35,426 bases of DNA, from the NCBI GenBank assembly GCA_903899985.1, contig CAIULL010000292.1, positions 1 to 35,426 on the forward strand, in the 5' to 3' direction. Source of the DNA: an uncultured Schlesneria sp. (GTDB taxonomy: Bacteria > Planctomycetota > Planctomycetia > Planctomycetales > Planctomycetaceae). Positions 1 through 8,959 of the stretch are shown here, one piece after another (within the stretch, counting starts at the first letter, position 1; the number at the start of each line of letters is the position of its first letter). A model generated the notes under the pieces. The model saw nothing but the letters and a program-made list of their open reading frames with translations, did not search any database and was not told where the DNA came from. Both the position numbers and the translations under genes were made by a program.

Positions 1-2
1 CA

Positions 3-2240
3 CTCGAATCCTTGAACGCATCGGCGAAGTTTTCGGCGAAGCATTCTCTGGCCGAATCGATTCTGTTCGAGCAGGCACTTTGTGAACGCTATCTTCAACA
101 CGTCGTCGAGGCGCGGAAGTTGTTTGAACAGGTGATTTCAAGAAATCCCACAGGGGACCTGGCAGACGATAGTTTGCATGCGCTGATTGAAATGTCGATC
201 GAGTCTGGTGATTTCGCAGCCGCTGAACAGTATTTGACGAGATTCCCAAAGGAGTTTCCTCAAAGCGGGCTTCGACTTCATATTGAGTTGTTATCTGGCC
301 GGTTGGATTTAGCTCGAGCCGGTCAAAAATTGCGTGAGAAGAAACCAGCGGCCGAGACCGGTGGTTTGTATGACTCGGCCGCACGGCGCTTCGAACAAGT
401 CATGAAACAAAGTACGATTGCAAAGACAAAAGGTCAGGCGCGTTACTATCTGGCTCTGGCCCGGCAACTTCAGGGAAATCAGGATCAAGCCTTGGAATTG
501 ATTGCTCCTCTGGTTGAGAAGGCCGTTGCCGATGGCGAGAAGAGCGACTTCTCTGATGCGATTGTTCTTCAAGCCGACAGTCTTTATCAACAACAAAAAT
601 ATGATCAGGCTGGCCAAGCTGCAGCGAAGTATCTGGAGTTGTTTCCGAAGGGGCGCCAGGCGCCCCGTGCGTTGTCAATTCAAGCACTGTCTGCTGAACG
701 TCAACAGCAGCGCGAAGTATCCAAGTTGGCTCTGTCACGTTTGCAGCAAGAGTTTGCCGATCACCCGTTGATTGTCGTGACGGTACAGCAACTGGCTGAA
801 TTGGCGGAGTCGCAAAACGATTGGGATACGGCCAGCAGCCTCTATGAGACAAGCCTGCGTCTGGAAAAAGATCCTGAAAAGAAAGCCTATGCTATGCGAG
901 GGATTGCGTTAACGCAGTATGAACGTGCCGAATACGCAAAAGCTGCAGAATCCTTTGGGCGAGTGATCAGCGAATTTCCAAAACACAAGCTCGTCATGGA
1001 ATGTACGTACTATAAAGCGGAATCATTGAAACGAGCCGATCAGCCGGATCAGGCCATAGCACTATTTCAAAAAATCTTTGATACGTTTCCAGCAGTGAAG
1101 CCTGCGGCGAGTGGAGCGGAACTGCAGCCTCCGCTCGAATTTTCATTTAAGGCTGGGTTACAAGTTGCGCGAATTCTGAATAAGGCTGACAAGATTGCCG
1201 AAGCGGATGCCGCCTATGAAGAGTTGCTCCGGCGATTTCCGCAACCTGCCGATCTGGATAAGCGGCTGGATGAATGGGCTATTTTCAATTATCGCCATGA
1301 GAGATTCGAGCGTTCCGACGCGATCTGGCGGAGACTCGTGAATGAGGCCCCCAATAGCCCGCTTGTTAACAGTGCCAAGTTGTCCCTCGCTGAAAGTGAC
1401 TTATTTGCGGGCAAATTTGACGAAGCCCGGCTTTCATTTGAAGTCCTTGCCGAAAGCGAAAAGAGTACGGACGAGATTAAGGAGCAGGCTTTGTTCCAAT
1501 TAGTGGTTTTGGCGGTAGAACGTCAGCGATGGTCTGATGTACGCTCGATTGGTAATAAGCTCGTCACGAATTTCCCGATGACTAATCATCGCTTTTATGT
1601 CGCGTACAGCCAAGCGGAGTCTTTACTGGCGAGTTCGAAACCAACCGATCTTGAATTAGTCGCGGCTCGAGAAAAGTTGCAGTTTCTGCAGTCTGAATCT
1701 GCGGACGAGAAGGTCAGTAAGGCAGAGTGGTTTGATCGAATCTGGATTTTGCTGGCCGAAATCAATTTTCGCGAAAAGAAATATGCTGATGTTCTGGCGG
1801 TCGTTGAAGACATGAAGCAACGTCGGCCTGAATCTCGATTTATCTATCTTGCTGAAGAGGTGCTCGGTCGCAGTTATAAGCAACAGGCACCGCCTAAATT
1901 CGATGACGCCCGAGCAGCGTTCGAGCGCGTCCTTTCCGATCCTGCAGCGCATCGAACAGAAACTGCCGCCAAGGCTCAGTTCTTGATTGGGGATACATAC
2001 TTCTTTCAGGAGAAATGGGACTCGGCGTCAATCGCCTACCAGAAAGTCTACAGCAACTACAAGTTTCCGGAATGGCAGGCCGCCGCACTGTTGAGTGCGG
2101 GGAAGTGTGACGAGGTGCAGGGGAATTGGAAACTCGCCGCCGAAACCTACAAGTTATTAATCAAAGAATTTCCTGCATCAGTTGCGTTTGACGAGGCTAA
2201 GAAACGGCTTGAATCGGCACAGAAGAAAGCTGGTGGCTAA
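3..2240 (+). CDS. TPR-repeat protein, 5' end outside window
   Basis: The open frame enters from the left edge without a stop, so the true start lies upstream; the first TTG (position 12) has no special claim. About 745 residues are visible, built almost entirely of degenerate tetratricopeptide repeats with recurrent patterns such as YAKAAESFGRVISEFPKHK and QAIALFQKIFDTFP. Many repeats end in an F-P pair, as in BamD/YbgF-like and other bacterial outer-membrane or periplasmic TPR scaffolds. No enzymatic motif is visible. The protein probably acts as a protein-protein interaction scaffold in the envelope; the signal peptide, if present, is outside the window. It ends 62 bases before the cobalamin riboswitch, which controls the next transcript rather than this gene. 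Family call is secure, role is not. Confidence 0.85.
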   Translation, partial: LESLNASAKFSAKHSLAESILFEQALCERYLQHVVEARKLFEQVISRNPTGDLADDSLHALIEMSIESGDFAAAEQYLTRFPKEFPQSGLRLHIELLSGRLDLARAGQKLREKKPAAETGGLYDSAARRFEQVMKQSTIAKTKGQARYYLALARQLQGNQDQALELIAPLVEKAVADGEKSDFSDAIVLQADSLYQQQKYDQAGQAAAKYLELFPKGRQAPRALSIQALSAERQQQREVSKLALSRLQQEFADHPLIVVTVQQLAELAESQNDWDTASSLYETSLRLEKDPEKKAYAMRGIALTQYERAEYAKAAESFGRVISEFPKHKLVMECTYYKAESLKRADQPDQAIALFQKIFDTFPAVKPAASGAELQPPLEFSFKAGLQVARILNKADKIAEADAAYEELLRRFPQPADLDKRLDEWAIFNYRHERFERSDAIWRRLVNEAPNSPLVNSAKLSLAESDLFAGKFDEARLSFEVLAESEKSTDEIKEQALFQLVVLAVERQRWSDVRSIGNKLVTNFPMTNHRFYVAYSQAESLLASSKPTDLELVAAREKLQFLQSESADEKVSKAEWFDRIWILLAEINFREKKYADVLAVVEDMKQRRPESRFIYLAEEVLGRSYKQQAPPKFDDARAAFERVLSDPAAHRTETAAKAQFLIGDTYFFQEKWDSASIAYQKVYSNYKFPEWQAAALLSAGKCDEVQGNWKLAAETYKLLIKEFPASVAFDEAKKRLESAQKKAGG

Positions 2241-2302
2241 AATCCAGAAACAAAATCGTTTTTTTCTCTGTTGCAAATCAAAGTTGGCGCGATAGGATCA
2301 CG

Positions 2303-2485
2303 CAACGACGTGGGTGTCCGTGAACGAGTGTGTCACGGAAGAATAGGGAAGACGGTGCGAATCCGTCGCGGTCCCGCCGCTGTATCCGGGGACGAAAACC
2401 GCAAATGCCACTGAGCGATTTTGCTTGGGAAGGCGCGGTGAGTAGTATGATCCGGTAGCCAGAAGACCTGCCCAGATGTCGGTTG
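2303..2485 (+). promoter_or_regulatory. Cobalamin (AdoCbl) riboswitch
   Basis: The conserved core is readable in order: GGGAA near 2346, a short hairpin around TGCGAAT, the CCCGCCGCTGTATCC segment near 2373, GCCACTG near 2407, GGGAAGG near 2427, and the B12 box AGCCAGAAGACCTGCC at 2457-2472. A closing P1 helix can be drawn between 2303-2309 and 2478-2485 with one bulge. These are diagnostic elements of the cobalamin riboswitch family, which normally lowers expression of downstream genes when adenosylcobalamin is abundant. About 180 bases separate it from the first start codon; I could not define the expression platform there. The next genes on the strand are DUF1559, a small Cys-rich protein and DUF6580. 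Confidence 0.93.
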
Positions 2486-2663
2486 AAACGCCAACGACTT
2501 CGCGCTGATCGAAACGTTGATTCTGTTGCCCAAAGTATGGGTTTCTTCGCGCTGCACCAACGCTTACCGCAAATCCGGTTTGTGACGGTATATCGCGAAC
2601 GGAAGCAGCTTTTCATTCGTTGTTGAAGTCGCAGGGGTTACCTGTCGACAACGGAGAATTGTC

Positions 2664-3680
2664 ATGCCAGTTGCGCGAAATCTTAAAGATGGATCTCGAT
2701 CGGCCATTAATCACGAAGTTACGGCATCCCGGTCAAATTCTTTCTCGCTACTCGATCATAGTCCAGGTGGCAAGGGTGACGAACAAAAAATCGGTTTCGT
2801 AGTGTCCGGAAATGAATGTGCGCGAGGACAGAAACGACGGACCGGATTTACGCTAATCGAACTTCTGGTTGTGGCCGCCATCATTGCAGTGCTGATCGCG
2901 TTACTTCTGCCGGCCGTTCAACAGGCTCGCGAAGCTGCGCGACGTACGCAGTGTAAGAACAATCTGAAGCAACTCGCGCTGGCCACGCACAATTATTCAG
3001 AAACCTACGCAGGTTTTTTGCCCAGCTATCGCATCGACAATCAGAAGTTTATGGCGAATGCCACAGCCTATCCTTCCGTGGGGCAGGCCCGTTTCTGGTT
3101 TGGCAATGTGAACTATGATCAGGTCGATCCGACCAAGCAACTCGATTTCACACAAAGTCCGCTCGCTCCATACATGGAGACGAACTATGCCGCATTTCAA
3201 TGTCCCGACCTCACTAGTCAGATCGTTGATGTCGTGCGGTTCGGAAAAATGGCCTGTGGTTACGGATTCAACGCTCGCTACCTCGGCTACGGAATCGATT
3301 ACGACTTTTCGAACTATCCTAGCTATACGGTCAAGTCTGACTTTGCTCAGCTGCGTGACGTGATGCAACTCACGCAAACGGTGATTTATGGTGACAGTGC
3401 TCAAGTCGACTTCGCACTCAATTTCCAGGAAACCTGGATACTGGAACCCCCAAGTCAGAATTTCGCGACGACTCATTTTCGGCATTCAGACTCGGCGAAC
3501 GTGGCCTTCCTGGATGGTCATGTTGAGTCTCGGTCCCGTAATTTTTTGATTCAAGTCCCTGGTACGAACTGGATGTCTGCGGCTCAATCCGCCAAGATGG
3601 ATGCCAAGCGACTCGGGTTTGTCAGCGACGGAAACCTGAATAATCCCGCGCTGCAGGATGAACTCTATGACCGTAAATAA
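2664..3680 (+). CDS. DUF1559 prepilin-like protein (H-X9-DG)
   Basis: Planctomycete DUF1559 family, resembling type II secretion pseudopilins. A prepilin cleavage motif, RRTG^FTLIELLVV, is followed by a hydrophobic helix (about residues 62-84) and the family-typical [20 protein letters not shown] segment. Near the C-terminus [12 protein letters not shown] fits H-X9-DG exactly. The start at 2664 has GGAG eight bases upstream but gives a leader of about 61 residues, unusually long; an alternative GTG at 2802 would give a short conventional leader but has no clear ribosome-binding site. It is the first gene after the cobalamin riboswitch, and its end overlaps the start of the next gene by 14 bases, implying co-translation. 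Function of DUF1559 proteins is not established; surface or periplasmic location is inferred from the prepilin signal. Confidence 0.9.
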   Translation: MPVARNLKDGSRSAINHEVTASRSNSFSLLDHSPGGKGDEQKIGFVVSGNECARGQKRRTGFTLIELLVVAAIIAVLIALLLPAVQQAREAARRTQCKNNLKQLALATHNYSETYAGFLPSYRIDNQKFMANATAYPSVGQARFWFGNVNYDQVDPTKQLDFTQSPLAPYMETNYAAFQCPDLTSQIVDVVRFGKMACGYGFNARYLGYGIDYDFSNYPSYTVKSDFAQLRDVMQLTQTVIYGDSAQVDFALNFQETWILEPPSQNFATTHFRHSDSANVAFLDGHVESRSRNFLIQVPGTNWMSAAQSAKMDAKRLGFVSDGNLNNPALQDELYDRK

Positions 3681-4017
3681 AACATCACTTGCAATTGCTG
3701 CGAGTGTTGTCGCTGCACTCGCTTGTTATCCGGTGCTTTTCGATCGCTCGCGGACGGTTCCCGATGAACTTCTTCAGGAAATTGTCTATGTCGACAAAGA
3801 CTCGGGAGATGTTTTCTTGCTACGAGCCAGATCGTCACCGGAACTTAATCCGGAAACTGGCGAACCGACACTGGTTCCGGGGATGTACTGCGAGAAATGC
3901 AACGCCTGGAAGCCGGTCGGTCCGATTGAAATGCTGCAAACTTCACGAGTCCCGAGAGTTTGCCCAGCCCACAAAACGCCTCTATCACTCGAAGGTCCTT
4001 TGCCCGAAGCACTCTGA
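3667..4017 (+). CDS. Small anchored Cys-rich protein, unknown function
   Basis: A 116-residue protein that I do not recognise as a named family. It has an N-terminal hydrophobic segment (about residues 7-22) consistent with a membrane anchor or uncleaved signal, then a short exposed domain with a zinc-ribbon-like pattern: YCEKCNAW (C-x2-C) and a later CPAH (C-x2-H). The ATG at 3667 is chosen because AGGAT lies seven bases upstream; an in-frame ATG at 3658 is possible but overlaps that site. The gene overlaps the 3' end of the DUF1559 gene and so belongs to the same riboswitch-led transcript. Metal or haem binding is conceivable from the Cys/His pattern but is only inference. Confidence 0.75.
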   Translation: MTVNKTSLAIAASVVAALACYPVLFDRSRTVPDELLQEIVYVDKDSGDVFLLRARSSPELNPETGEPTLVPGMYCEKCNAWKPVGPIEMLQTSRVPRVCPAHKTPLSLEGPLPEAL

Positions 4018-4073
4018 TTTAAAAGGGTCACTCGCCTAACTTGCGAATCCCGTTTACACTCTCGGTGCCAATC

Positions 4074-4095
4074 GGAATCTTGCTCGATTCCTTTT
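4074..4095 (+). terminator. Weak intrinsic terminator or attenuator candidate
   Basis: GGAATC and GATTCC can pair around a six-base loop, followed directly by TTTT. It sits between the small Cys-rich gene and the DUF6580 gene. The stem is only six base pairs, so partial termination at best; it may be chance. Confidence 0.25.
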
Positions 4096-4125
4096 CAGCA
4101 TCGTAAGAAATTGAAAGAATTGAAT

Positions 4126-4743
4126 ATGTCATCACAAGTTAAATTTCTCCTGAGTCTTTTTTCGTTCACGATCATTCTTCGTTTGTTGCCATACGTGCTG
4201 ACAAAATACGATGTACAACTCGATTCAAGTGTGATTTTCTATCCATGGAACTTCTCACCGATGATCGCAGTCTGTTTGTATTCCGGAGCCTTTATCGCTG
4301 ATCGCCGCTTGCGATTCAGTCTCCCCCTTTTGGCTCTTCTGGCCAGCGATTTGGGAATCTGGGCCGTGACCAGTCAGTTTTCCTGGGCCTTTCCGAGTGA
4401 TCGCTGGGCAGCCTACTTGTGCACCGCATTTGCGGTTGTTATCGGCCAGGGGCTTAATCGTCAATCAGCGGCCTCTCGTCCGTTCGCGGCGGTTGGTTGT
4501 GGTGTACTCGCCGAAATTCTGTTTTTTATCGTAACCAACTTTGTTTATTTCTGGACTCAGACGGCTGCTCCTCACTCGGTGGCCGGATTAGCTGCCTGTT
4601 ATGTTGCGGCAATTCCATTCGCGAAAACATCGTTCGCAAGTTCGATCTTTTACGCATTTCTGCTGTTCAGCCCGTTGACGGACCGAACCGTTGTGCCAAC
4701 GAATGCGACCGAACCTCGCATGCAACCGGTAAGTGCCTCGTAA
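4126..4743 (+). CDS. DUF6580 family putative transporter (possible cobalamin uptake)
   Basis: A 205-residue integral membrane protein with about five to six hydrophobic segments. It has family hallmarks of DUF6580: an N-terminal FYPWNFSPMIAVCLYSGAF region, a central LPLLALLASDLG segment, FFIVTNFVYFW, and a C-terminal AGLAACYVAAIPFAK stretch. Such proteins resemble small substrate-binding (S-component-like) membrane proteins of vitamin transporters; that resemblance is from family knowledge, not a demonstrated function. The ATG at 4126 follows a purine-rich GAAAGA; a TTG at 4111 is an alternative. Its place behind a cobalamin riboswitch suggests uptake of a corrinoid or a B12 precursor. No energising ATPase is adjacent; the double ATPase at 5965 is of the oligopeptide family and is an unlikely partner. 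Confidence 0.8.
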   Translation: MSSQVKFLLSLFSFTIILRLLPYVLTKYDVQLDSSVIFYPWNFSPMIAVCLYSGAFIADRRLRFSLPLLALLASDLGIWAVTSQFSWAFPSDRWAAYLCTAFAVVIGQGLNRQSAASRPFAAVGCGVLAEILFFIVTNFVYFWTQTAAPHSVAGLAACYVAAIPFAKTSFASSIFYAFLLFSPLTDRTVVPTNATEPRMQPVSAS

Positions 4744-4827
4744 TTTTGTCTATCGATGACCCGAAGTGCGAGCACGAACAACCCAACATTGCTTGCACGC
4801 TGGGCTAACGAAAAATCTGAGTGAGCC

Positions 4828-5808
4828 ATGCCTGATCCGATCTCGTTTGCGGTAACTGAGGATCTTGTTGGCAAAACCGTTTTGGCAGTCATGCGGAAAA
4901 TGGTGCCTGGGGAATCGTGGTCAAAACTCAGGCAAAGACTCGAGAGATCGCAGGTCTCTGTCAACGGAACAGTCTGTCTTGGTGAAGCACGTCGCGTTGT
5001 TCCGGGGGACGTGGTCGAGCTGCATGATCGAGCAATCAAAACGCCAAGACCTCAGGATGTGCAGATCCTGTTTATCGATTCGCACATTGTCGTTGTGGCA
5101 AAGCCTTCTGGTATGATGACCCATCGTCGCGAAGAGGAGCGGAACTGGTCTACCGAAAAAAAATCTCTGAATCCTTCATTGGAAGAATCGGTTGCGGCAC
5201 TGATTGCACGTCGCTCGCTCGAAAGCGGACAGCGTGTTCGTGGGATGCATGTAAGATCACCCGTGTTGCGTGTGGTCCATCGTTTAGATCGAGACACAAG
5301 CGGGTTATTGGTGATGGCTCGAACAGACGAGGCGGAAGAGGGATTGACCGGGCAATTTAGACGTCACATTGCTCATCGCGTGTATTGGACCATTGTCCAT
5401 GGACATCCCATGGCTGAGACAATCGAGTCGAATCTTGTGCGTGACCGAGGAGATGGCCGTCGCGGAAGCATCAACAATCCAAAAGTTGGTAAACGAGCAG
5501 TGACTCACGTTCGTCCGCTCGAAGACCTCGGCGAATACTCTTTGGTCGAATGTCAGCTGGAAACCGGTCGAACTAACCAAATTCGTATTCATCTCTCCGA
5601 GCGAGGCCATCTCGTTTGCGGCGATATAAAATACCGACAGCCATTCGCTGCCCGAATGGTTGAAGACCGAAGTCGCGCACCGCGGCTTGCATTACATGCC
5701 GCAGAGTTGGGTTTCGCTCATCCTATTACTGGCGAGGAACTTCACTTCAGGATGCCGTTTCCCGATGACATTGCGGAATTCCTTGATCGCCTTCGTCGCG
5801 ATGCGTAA
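4828..5808 (+). CDS. RluA-family RNA pseudouridine synthase
   Basis: A 326-residue cytosolic enzyme converting specific uridines in RNA to pseudouridine. An N-terminal S4-like RNA-binding region (SKLRQRLERSQVSVNG, about residues 31-46) precedes the catalytic domain. The signature VHRLDRDTSGLLVMA carries the catalytic aspartate at residue 154. Further conserved parts are VVAKPSGMMTH, GRTNQIRIHLSERGH and GDIKYR. Length and domain order match the RluA/RluD group; the exact target site in rRNA or tRNA cannot be read from sequence. It starts 84 bases after the DUF6580 gene on the same strand and might be read through from it, but it need not be under riboswitch control. Confidence 0.92.
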   Translation: MPDPISFAVTEDLVGKTVLAVMRKMVPGESWSKLRQRLERSQVSVNGTVCLGEARRVVPGDVVELHDRAIKTPRPQDVQILFIDSHIVVVAKPSGMMTHRREEERNWSTEKKSLNPSLEESVAALIARRSLESGQRVRGMHVRSPVLRVVHRLDRDTSGLLVMARTDEAEEGLTGQFRRHIAHRVYWTIVHGHPMAETIESNLVRDRGDGRRGSINNPKVGKRAVTHVRPLEDLGEYSLVECQLETGRTNQIRIHLSERGHLVCGDIKYRQPFAARMVEDRSRAPRLALHAAELGFAHPITGEELHFRMPFPDDIAEFLDRLRRDA

Positions 5809-5964
5809 AACACGGGCTGTCCAAATTACGACGGGAGTCGCTAAGCGGATACTTGAACCTGCGTTGAGGCTCAGAAGATCCCTCGGTCTCCCAGAGCACG
5901 CATATTAGATTTCCTGACATAACGGACATGTCACCACGGTACTGATAGCCTGGAAAGTCACTTT

Positions 5965-7824
5965 ATGACGGATGCGGCGTTGCTCGATGTCATCGGACTG
6001 AAAACGTATTTCCATTCGGACGCAGGGACCGTGAAAGCAGTCGACGATCTGACCGTACGGATTCGCCAGGGCCAGACACTGGGGTTGGTCGGGGAATCGG
6101 GCTCGGGCAAATCGGTGACATCGCTTTCGGTCATGCGATTATTGCCCGATGTCGGAGCCAGCATTGACGGTGGCAAGATTGTGTTTCTTGGAAGAGATCT
6201 TGTTCAGTTGCCCCGTGCAGACATGCGGCACCTTCGTGGAAAAGAACTGAGCATGATCTTTCAGGAGCCGGGGACATCTCTTAATCCCGTTTATCGAGTT
6301 GGTGATCAGGTTGCCGAGGTGATTTTATTGCACGAAAAAGTTAGCCGCCGAGAAGCACTCGATCGATCACGGCGTCTTTTCGAAGAAGTTGGTATTCCTA
6401 ATCCAATTCAGTCGCTTGAAAAATATCCGCACGAAATGTCGGGTGGCCAGAAGCAGCGAGTCATGATTGCGATGGCTCTGGCCTGCAATCCCAAACTATT
6501 AATCGCCGACGAACCGACGACAGCACTCGATGTGACGATTCAGGCCCAGATCCTGGAATTGATCCGAAAACTGCGGGATGAACGAGGGATGTCGATTCTG
6601 TTTATCACGCATGATCTGGGAGTGATCGCTGAGATTGCCGACGAAGTCGCTGTGATGTATCGAGGTAAACTCGTCGAATACGACACCGTTGCGAATATCT
6701 TTGCGAACCCCAAGCACCCGTATACGAAAGGGTTGCTTGCCTGCCGACCACGTCTGGATACGACCCGGCGACGGCTGCCAATTGTCTCGGACTTTATGGA
6801 CACTACGACGGATGCGAATGGCCAATTGGTCATCACCGAGAAATCACTTAGTCCCGAGCGGTTGTCTCATATTGAAGGTCGTGGTCGAGGCCGTCTGCTG
6901 CATCCCGTCAGCGAGTTAGCAAAGTTGGCGAGAGAGACCGCTACAGAACCCGCCATGTCGCCGAATTCCGGTTCAGCAACCGACCAGAACATACCTAAAG
7001 GCCAGGTTCCGTTGCTTAAGGTGGAAAATCTTCAGGTCTATTACTCAATCAAAAAGGGCCTGTTGCGTAGAGTCATTGGATACACCAAGGCAGTCGATGG
7101 GATCAGTTTCAACGTCTACAAAGGGCAGACACTAGGCCTGGTCGGCGAGTCGGGCTGCGGCAAAACAACAACTGGGCGAGCAATCCTGAGGTTACTTCCG
7201 ATCACAGGAGGAACGGTCACGTTTGACGGTACGAATTGGACCAGCCTGCGTGGTGCCGAACTACGACGCGAGCGCCGCCGCATGCAGATCGTCTTTCAAG
7301 ATCCGTACAGTTCACTCAATCCGAGAATGACTGTCGAGGCGATGATTACTGAGGCGATGAGCGTTCATCGAATCGGCAGTGGTGCTCAGGACCGTCGCAA
7401 TCGAGCGGCTCAGCTTCTCGAAGAAGTCGGTCTGCTGTCCGAACATCTGCATCGCTATCCACACGAATTCTCTGGCGGACAACGCCAGCGTCTCTGCATC
7501 GCGAGATCTCTGGCTGTCGAGCCAGACTTCCTGATTTGCGACGAATCCGTCTCGGCGCTGGATGTTTCGGTCCAGGCTCAGGTCTTGAATCTTCTCAAAG
7601 ACCTGCAGGAGAAACGCGGTTTGACCTATGTCTTCATCAGCCACGACCTCAGCGTCGTGAAATTCATGTCCGACATGATGGCCGTGATGAACGCAGGAAA
7701 AATCGTCGAGTACGGTCCATCAGACGCCATCTATGCTAACCCACAGAACGAGTACACACGCAAACTGATCGCAGCCATTCCGGGTAGCGAAACCCGCCGC
7801 AAGAACGTCAGCCGGAGGAATTAG
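5965..7824 (+). CDS. Fused dual ATP-binding protein of oligopeptide-type ABC transporter
   Basis: A 619-residue cytosolic protein with two complete ABC ATPase domains, equivalent to DppD and DppF joined, as in GsiA-like proteins. First domain: Walker A GESGSGKS (residues 43-50), signature MSGGQKQR, Walker [13 protein letters not shown]. Second domain: Walker A GESGCGKT (from residue 394), signature FSGGQRQR, Walker [12 protein letters not shown], where Ser replaces the usual Pro after Asp-Glu. The linker between them (about 285-345) contains the oligopeptide ATPase C-terminal region. It would power import of peptides, nickel or similar solutes through DppB/DppC-like permeases, but no permease or binding-protein gene is in the window. 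The ATG has GGAAAG eight bases upstream. It stands alone between RluA and an oppositely oriented broken gene. Confidence 0.93.
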   Translation: MTDAALLDVIGLKTYFHSDAGTVKAVDDLTVRIRQGQTLGLVGESGSGKSVTSLSVMRLLPDVGASIDGGKIVFLGRDLVQLPRADMRHLRGKELSMIFQEPGTSLNPVYRVGDQVAEVILLHEKVSRREALDRSRRLFEEVGIPNPIQSLEKYPHEMSGGQKQRVMIAMALACNPKLLIADEPTTALDVTIQAQILELIRKLRDERGMSILFITHDLGVIAEIADEVAVMYRGKLVEYDTVANIFANPKHPYTKGLLACRPRLDTTRRRLPIVSDFMDTTTDANGQLVITEKSLSPERLSHIEGRGRGRLLHPVSELAKLARETATEPAMSPNSGSATDQNIPKGQVPLLKVENLQVYYSIKKGLLRRVIGYTKAVDGISFNVYKGQTLGLVGESGCGKTTTGRAILRLLPITGGTVTFDGTNWTSLRGAELRRERRRMQIVFQDPYSSLNPRMTVEAMITEAMSVHRIGSGAQDRRNRAAQLLEEVGLLSEHLHRYPHEFSGGQRQRLCIARSLAVEPDFLICDESVSALDVSVQAQVLNLLKDLQEKRGLTYVFISHDLSVVKFMSDMMAVMNAGKIVEYGPSDAIYANPQNEYTRKLIAAIPGSETRRKNVSRRN

Positions 7825-7831
7825 TTGCAAT

Positions 7832-8426
7832 TCAGGAGTTCGCCTGCAATCCGGTCTCACGGCGAATTCGTTTCCACACGTTTTGAACCTTCAACCGTTC
7901 AGACCACTCTTCGAGGTAGGTTTTATCCAATCGGCTCTGCTGCTGTTTCATCACTCCGACAATATCACGCCACTGCCGATCAGAGTTTTCGCCTCCCTTT
8001 CGGTACGACACCAGTTTGTGAATCATCACGTCTTCTGGTGACGCCAGCCAGATCGACAGAGACTCTTCGCCAACCCCGATCATTCTCGCTCGCCCTCGTT
8101 TCAACACGGAAGCATTAAACGTATCTTCTCCGACGAAGACATTGACCTTCAGCGCCGTTGACAAATGAATCAGATCAAAGCTTCCACCCCGTTGAATTGC
8201 GTCGTGCATCGCTGGTTCGCTGACGTAGAAGTCCTGTTCCCATTTGGAGACGAGGTCTCGGACGGCAGACTTCAAAACGTCAGCACTCAATATCGATATC
8301 AAGTGTGGAGCGAGGTTCGCCGTAGATCGAGCTCGCCACGGAGCCGCCGAAATAGTAAACAATTCTCAAGCGATCAAATTCGGACAGAACGGGTCGTAGC
8401 GCGGGTAACAGATCGTAAAGGCTCAT
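7832..8426 (-). pseudogene. Frameshifted nucleotidyltransferase (MNT/AbiEii-like)
   Basis: Reading the minus strand from ATG at 8426 gives about 48 residues ending FGGSVASSIYGEPRSTLDID, a typical nucleotidyltransferase core with GGS and the D-x-D metal-binding pair. It then meets a TGA. The remainder (ADVLKSAVRDLVSKWEQDF onward to the stop at 7832) continues in another frame. The switch lies near 8283-8291, where one extra base (or two missing) explains the break. Together the parts make a full-length protein of about 197 residues. The C-terminal part contains WLASPEDVMIHKLVSYRKG, usual for AbiEii-like or DUF6036-like transferases. The ATG overlaps the stop of the upstream small gene in an ATGA, a sign of a former coupled pair. 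Either a true pseudogene or a sequencing error. Confidence 0.75.
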
Positions 8427-8671
8427 GCGCCATCGCTCTCAAGCCGACGACGCAGCCCCTCAGCCAATTCCCGGCCGTAGTTCATTTAGACAAAATGAAT
8501 ACGAACCTCGCGCTCGTCGTATTCCGGGTGACGCTCGCGAATTCCTTGTCGGTAAAGAGACACCACCGTTGCCGTAAGTGCTCGAACGATCGCAAATTTC
8601 TCGGCAGCAGTTTTGCGATGAAGCAGTTCCTGCTGAACGACTTCGACTTCAGGATGCGTGTCGGCCAGCAT
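8423..8671 (-). pseudogene. Small helical partner gene with internal stop
   Basis: From ATG at 8671 (with GGAAGAG just upstream) the minus strand encodes a 61-residue helical, charged protein beginning MLADTHPEVEVVQQELLHRK and reaching a TAA at 8486-8488. The same frame then continues for 20 codons (MNYGRELAEGLRRRLESDGA) to a TGA that overlaps the nucleotidyltransferase ATG. The simplest reading is an 82-codon gene broken by one nonsense change. Similar small proteins that begin with a TxAE-type helix commonly precede nucleotidyltransferase genes in planctomycetes (from memory, not checked), so an antitoxin- or adaptor-like role is possible but unproven. If the TAA is real, a 61-residue product could still be made. 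Confidence 0.6.
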
Positions 8672-8959
8672 AGCTCTTCCTTCAGTTCGATTGTCGTGGA
8701 TCGTACCACTGAGGTTTCGACTCTACAATAAACCGCGTCCATGCGGATGGTAACGGGAAGTTTACGCCTCCGATGACATTCCAATCATGCTTCCGAATAG
8801 CCTCTTTTAACGTCTCCTGGCTCTTAATCGTAAGATTCGTGGTTGAATCACTTGCTCTTTAACCAGATTGCTAAGAACGTATCCACACGCGTGATCAACT
8901 TAGGCGTTTTCCGTGTAATGAATCTGCGTGGCGCAAAAAAACTCGTGGTGAGAATTACG

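Noticed and set aside
2265-2275. T-run after the TPR gene as an intrinsic terminator
   Set aside because: No stable stem precedes the T-run.
2620-2802. 60-codon open frame after the cobalamin riboswitch, possible leader peptide
   Set aside because: Overlaps the DUF1559 gene in another frame, starts with TTG, has no protein character and no clear ribosome-binding site.
8283-8291. TGA in the nucleotidyltransferase frame as a selenocysteine codon
   Set aside because: The frame after TGA loses family resemblance while another frame regains it, so it is a frameshift, and no SECIS-like hairpin was seen.
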